Below, piece after piece: positions 60,424-64,000 of a DNA stretch of 64,000 nucleotides (its first letter is position 1; the number at the start of each line of letters is the position of its first letter). The translations under genes and the position numbers were made by a program. Under the pieces are notes generated by a model, which had not been told where the DNA came from, did not search any database, and worked only from the letters and a program-made list of their open reading frames with translations. The stretch is from positions 558,001 to 622,000 of the forward strand of contig NZ_JAIMCA010000005.1 of assembly GCF_025499465.1 (NCBI RefSeq). Direction: 5' to 3'. This stretch comes from Allobosea sp. BH3. Lineage in GTDB: Bacteria; Pseudomonadota; Alphaproteobacteria; Rhizobiales; Beijerinckiaceae.

Positions 60424-62610
60424 GTGATGAAAACCGTGTGCTACGTCATCCTATGGGCCGTCACCGCCATTGTATTGGTGGCGCTCATTACGCTGCCGAT
60501 CAGCCTGCAGGCTCATCTGATCGCCGGCGCTATCGTCGTTGGCGCGATGATCATCCTGAAATTCCTGAGGCCCTATGGCGTATGGCGGTTGATCGCGCTC
60601 GGCCTGGGGACGGCGATGGTGCTGCGCTACGTGTACTGGCGCACGACGAGTACGCTTCCGCCGGTCAACCAGCTCGAGGACTTCATCCCTGGCCTGATCG
60701 TCTATCTCGCCGAACTCTACAACATCGGCATGCTGTTCCTCAGCCTTTTCGTCGTGGCGATGCCGCTGGCGAAGCGCAAGACGCCACCGATCGACCTGGA
60801 GAACGCCCCCACGGTCGATGTCTTCGTGCCCTCCTACAACGAGGATGCGGAGATGCTGGCGATGACATTGTCGGCGGCGCTGGCGATGGACTATCCGGCA
60901 GGTCGGCTGAACGTCTATCTGCTCGACGATGGCGGCACCGACGAGAAGTGCAACGCCGACAATTTCGTCGCTGCCAATGAGGCCCGCGAACGCCGCGCGA
61001 CCCTGCAGAAGCTCTGCGAGGGGCTTGGTGCCATCTATCTGACGCGCGAGCGCAATACCAGCGCCAAGGCCGGCAACCTGAACAACGGCATCGCCAATTC
61101 GCAGGGCGAGCTGATCGTCGTCTTCGATGCGGATCACGCACCTGCCCGCAGCTTCCTGACCGAGACCGTCGGCTTTTTCGGTCAGGATCCGAAGCTGTTC
61201 CTGGTGCAGACCCCGCACTTCTTCATCAACCCGGATCCTCTCGAGCGCAATCTTCAGACCTTCAGGACCATGCCGTCGGAGAACGAGATGTTCTACGGCA
61301 TCATCCAGCGCGGCCTCGACAAATGGGACGCGTCCTTCTTCTGCGGTTCGGCCGCGGTGCTGCGGCGCACGGCGCTGAAGACGACGAACGGCTTTTCCGG
61401 CCGCAGCATCACCGAGGACGCCGAAACGGCGATCACGCTGCATGCCACCGGCTGGCATAGCGTCTATGTCGACAAGCCGCTCATCGCCGGGCTGCAGCCG
61501 GCGACCTTCACCAGCTTCATCGGTCAGCGTTCACGTTGGGCCCAGGGCATGATGCAGATCCTTCTGTTCCACCGCCCGATGTTCAAGCGTGGTCTCTCCC
61601 TGCCCCAGCGGCTTTGCTATTCGTCCTCCGCGCTGTTCTGGCTGTTCCCCTTCGCGCGACTGATCTTCCTGATCGCGCCGCTGTTCTATCTGTTCTTCGG
61701 GCTCGAAATCTTCACGGCCTCCGGAGCCGAGTTCTTCGCCTATGTGCTCAGCTACATGGCGGTGAACCTGATGATGCAGAACTATCTCTATGGCCGCTAT
61801 CGCTGGCCATGGATCTCCGAACTCTACGAATTCATCCAGTCGATCTACCTGCTGCCGGCGGTGATCTCCGTCCTGCTCAATCCGACCAAGCCGACCTTCA
61901 AGGTCACGGCCAAGAACGAAACGCTGGACACAAGGCGAGTCTCGGAGCTCGGCAGGCCCTTCTTCGTCATCTTCGCCGTGCTGGCGCTCGGAGTCGTCGC
62001 CACCTATTGGCGCACCATCACCGAGCCCTACAACGCCGACACCACGCTGGTCGTGGGGCTGTGGAACATCCTCAACCTGCTGATGGCTGGATGCGCCCTC
62101 GGTGTCGTTTCGGAGCGGCCGGAAGGGCGGGCCGCCCGGCGTTTCGCCGTGAAGCGGCGCGGCGAGATCACCATCGACGGCGTGACCTCGCCGATCATCA
62201 CGGAGAACGTCTCCGTCGACGGCATCGCTATCCGCGTCTTGTCCAAAGACCTTGACAACGTATCGGTGGGGACCCCCGCCAACGCCTCGTTCGAGACCAC
62301 GATCGACATGCCGCGCGGAACCTTGCCGCTCCGCATCAGGCGCATAGCTCCTGACGATAAGGGCTTGATGATAGGCTGCAGCTACGAGCCCAGCGAACCG
62401 CTGCACAGCCGTATCATCGCCGATCTCGCCTTCTCCGATGCCGAGAACTGGAGCCGCTTCCAGCAGGGCCGGCGCCGGAACATGGGCGTCGTCTACGGGA
62501 CGCTGCGCTTCCTGCGGATCGCCGTGTTCCAGACGAGCCGCGGCCTGTCCTACCTTTTCCGGCTCTACCGGTTCTCCAAAGGCATCTCCCGACCTGGAGC
62601 GGCGGAATGA
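60424..62610 (+). CDS. bcsA: Cellulose synthase catalytic subunit BcsA (UDP-forming)
   Basis: Predicted 728-residue GT2 processive synthase in the inner membrane. Catalytic motifs are intact: LLDDGGTDEKC (about 168), VFDADHAPA (about 234), TEDAETAI (about 329) and QRSRWAQG (about 367). A C-terminal PilZ domain (about 565-660) has RRFAVKRRGEI and ENVSVDGIAIRV, the c-di-GMP-binding pattern, so activity should depend on c-di-GMP. It polymerises glucose from UDP-glucose into beta-1,4-glucan and extrudes it. The stop overlaps the bcsB start (ATGA). Confidence 0.96.
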   Translation: MMKTVCYVILWAVTAIVLVALITLPISLQAHLIAGAIVVGAMIILKFLRPYGVWRLIALGLGTAMVLRYVYWRTTSTLPPVNQLEDFIPGLIVYLAELYNIGMLFLSLFVVAMPLAKRKTPPIDLENAPTVDVFVPSYNEDAEMLAMTLSAALAMDYPAGRLNVYLLDDGGTDEKCNADNFVAANEARERRATLQKLCEGLGAIYLTRERNTSAKAGNLNNGIANSQGELIVVFDADHAPARSFLTETVGFFGQDPKLFLVQTPHFFINPDPLERNLQTFRTMPSENEMFYGIIQRGLDKWDASFFCGSAAVLRRTALKTTNGFSGRSITEDAETAITLHATGWHSVYVDKPLIAGLQPATFTSFIGQRSRWAQGMMQILLFHRPMFKRGLSLPQRLCYSSSALFWLFPFARLIFLIAPLFYLFFGLEIFTASGAEFFAYVLSYMAVNLMMQNYLYGRYRWPWISELYEFIQSIYLLPAVISVLLNPTKPTFKVTAKNETLDTRRVSELGRPFFVIFAVLALGVVATYWRTITEPYNADTTLVVGLWNILNLLMAGCALGVVSERPEGRAARRFAVKRRGEITIDGVTSPIITENVSVDGIAIRVLSKDLDNVSVGTPANASFETTIDMPRGTLPLRIRRIAPDDKGLMIGCSYEPSEPLHSRIIADLAFSDAENWSRFQQGRRRNMGVVYGTLRFLRIAVFQTSRGLSYLFRLYRFSKGISRPGAAE

Positions 62611-64000
62611 CCGGCCTTCGGAACTCCCTCCTCCTGGCCGTGGCCGCTGCGCAAGTGGCCTGGTATCCGAGCCTCGTCGCCGCGCAGGACGCGCCTTCCC
62701 CCGCCCCGGCGCCGTTCATGATCGCGCCTCAGAGCCCGCCGGCAGCACCGGCGCCCGTCCCCGCTCCTGCGCCTCAGCGGGAAGCGCCCCCGCCTCCCGT
62801 TCTGTCGGCGCTCGCCTTCAAGCCGCTTCTGCCGGCGGCACGCGTGACGCTCGAAGGCGAGAGCGACCAGCGCAGCTGGGCGTTCTTCCTAAGCCAGGAA
62901 GAGGCTGCCGCGGACCTCAATCTCGACCTGGCCTTTCAGAATGCTCTGGTCGTGATGCCGGAAGTGTCGCGACTGACGGCCCGGATCAACGGCGAGCGTG
63001 TGGTCGAACTGCCGATCGCCTCGTCGGACCGGCTGAAATCGACCTCCATCGCCATCCGCAAGGGGCTGCTCAGGCCCGGCCAGAACACGATCTCCTTCGA
63101 AGCCCTGCAACGGCATCGGACGGACTGCACCGTGGGCTCGACCTATGAACTCTGGACGCGCATCGACGGGGCCGGAACAAGGCTGGCGTTCCGCGGCGGG
63201 CAGGCGCAGCGCCCCGGGCTGCGCAGCCTTGACGACCTGCCGGCCGTCGGGGCCGACGAGAACGGCCAGACCACGATCTTCATCGTCGCGCCCGGCGCGG
63301 CGAGCGCGACGGCAGCAAACAGCATCATTGCCGTGTCCCAGGCCGTCGCTCTGCGCGGACGCTTCGGTCAGGTGGCGGTGCGTGTCAGCGAGCGCCTGCC
63401 GGACCGTATCCGCCCGGGCACGCTAACGGTTCTGCTCGGCACCACCAGCGAGCTGCGCAGCCTGCTCGGGACGCTGCCTCCCGATGCGGGTGGCCGCAGC
63501 TTCATCGGCCTCGTGCCCCCTAACAGGGAAGGCGCTCCCACCCTGCTCGTGACCGGCGAAAGCTGGGCGGAGCTTGATGCCGCCGTCGCCAAGCTTTTGA
63601 CGGCGCCGGTTTCGCGGCCCACCAACATGAATCGCAGCATGATGGAAACGTTGCGCTGGCACGTGCCCGACGCGCCCTTCATTTCCGACCGGCGGGCGCT
63701 GCGGTTCTCGGAACTCGGAATCCCGACCCAGGAATCATCCGGTCGGCGCATGCGGGTGCGCGCGGTCGTGGCCATGCCCGGAGATTTCTACGCTAACGCC
63801 TATGGCGAGGCGACGCTCTATCTCGACGGCGCCTATTCGGACGAAGTCCTTCCCGGCCAGAGCCGTATCGAGATCTTCGTCAACGGCAATGTCGCCGCCA
63901 CGGTGCCGCTCAACGCCGCGACGGGCGGCCTGTTCCAACAGTTCCCGATCACGGTGCCGTTGAGGCATTTCCGGCCGGGCATCAACGAGATTTGGTTCGA
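62607..64000 (+). CDS. bcsB: Cellulose synthase regulatory subunit BcsB (partial, 3' end beyond the window)
   Basis: Starts at ATG 62607 overlapping the bcsA stop and stays open for about 464 codons to the window edge. A signal peptide (LLLAVAAAQVAW, cleavage near VAAQ) and a proline/alanine-rich linker are followed by the carbohydrate-binding and flavodoxin-like repeats typical of BcsB: WAFFLSQEEAAADLNLDLAF, RPGQNTISFEAL, DCTVGSTYELWTRI, and later YLDGAYSDEVLPGQSRIEIF. It is periplasmic with a C-terminal anchor (not seen here) and forms the synthase with BcsA. Confidence 0.93.
   Translation, partial: MTGLRNSLLLAVAAAQVAWYPSLVAAQDAPSPAPAPFMIAPQSPPAAPAPVPAPAPQREAPPPPVLSALAFKPLLPAARVTLEGESDQRSWAFFLSQEEAAADLNLDLAFQNALVVMPEVSRLTARINGERVVELPIASSDRLKSTSIAIRKGLLRPGQNTISFEALQRHRTDCTVGSTYELWTRIDGAGTRLAFRGGQAQRPGLRSLDDLPAVGADENGQTTIFIVAPGAASATAANSIIAVSQAVALRGRFGQVAVRVSERLPDRIRPGTLTVLLGTTSELRSLLGTLPPDAGGRSFIGLVPPNREGAPTLLVTGESWAELDAAVAKLLTAPVSRPTNMNRSMMETLRWHVPDAPFISDRRALRFSELGIPTQESSGRRMRVRAVVAMPGDFYANAYGEATLYLDGAYSDEVLPGQSRIEIFVNGNVAATVPLNAATGGLFQQFPITVPLRHFRPGINEIWF

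Overview
The window is a high-GC chromosomal segment of an alphaproteobacterium. The run amgK-like phosphotransferase / murU-like nucleotidyltransferase / addB / addA / trxA, the BcsN-BcsA-BcsB cellulose genes and the polyamine-type ABC operons point to the order Hyphomicrobiales (Rhizobiales); a Bosea- or Methylobacterium-like genus is my guess, not a demonstrated identity. No rRNA, tRNA, CRISPR array, prophage or intact insertion sequence was seen.

Region 1 (1-9.2 kb) is housekeeping: cell-wall sugar recycling (amgK tail, murU), the AddAB recombination helicase-nuclease, a DUF1345 membrane protein, thioredoxin, a bidirectional terminator and a DoxX-family protein. Region 2 (9.4-16.1 kb) holds a class A penicillin-binding protein, then a diaminopropionate ammonia-lyase / glutathione transferase / Bcr-CflA exporter cluster divergent from an Lrp/AsnC regulator, and a 2H phosphoesterase. 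Region 3 (16.2-25.9 kb) is catabolic: a four-gene ABC importer, an aldo/keto reductase, a formamidase-family amidase, a D-aminoacylase-like amidohydrolase translationally coupled to a COG0523 GTPase, and three small conserved proteins. Region 4 (25.9-33.6 kb) is an IclR-controlled operon in which a polyamine/opine-type ABC importer encloses a three-subunit FAD/[2Fe-2S] dehydrogenase resembling opine oxidase or hydrogen cyanide synthase; a palindrome matching the core of the IclR box lies in the divergent promoter.

Region 5 (33.6-40 kb) is one giant minus-strand gene encoding a 2130-residue RTX protein with LamG-like domains and a calcineurin-like phosphoesterase, presumably exported by type I secretion, although no exporter is nearby. 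Region 6 (40.3-58.4 kb) is an exopolysaccharide locus: ExoZ-like acyltransferase, secreted beta-propeller protein, FemAB-like and DUF3473 deacetylase proteins, Wzx flippase, Wzc-like kinase, Wzy-like polymerase/ligase, GT4 glycosyltransferase, a LuxR-type regulator with an atypical receiver domain, ExoF/Wza-like export protein, ExoY-like priming transferase, DegT aminotransferase and a membrane-anchored sugar epimerase. Region 7 (59.4-64 kb) starts a cellulose operon (bcsN, bcsA, bcsB; bcsB runs off the end).

Two sequence-level patterns stand out. First, a family of intergenic palindromic repeats with gtcat...atgac ends occurs at six sites in the first 20.5 kb, two of them as inverted copies of the same 91-bp structure. 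Second, related GGGGTA...CCTA...GAGGTA elements lie in three divergent promoter regions of the exopolysaccharide locus, with a partial match before bcsN. They are candidate operators for a shared regulator, possibly the LuxR-type protein encoded at 52.2 kb.
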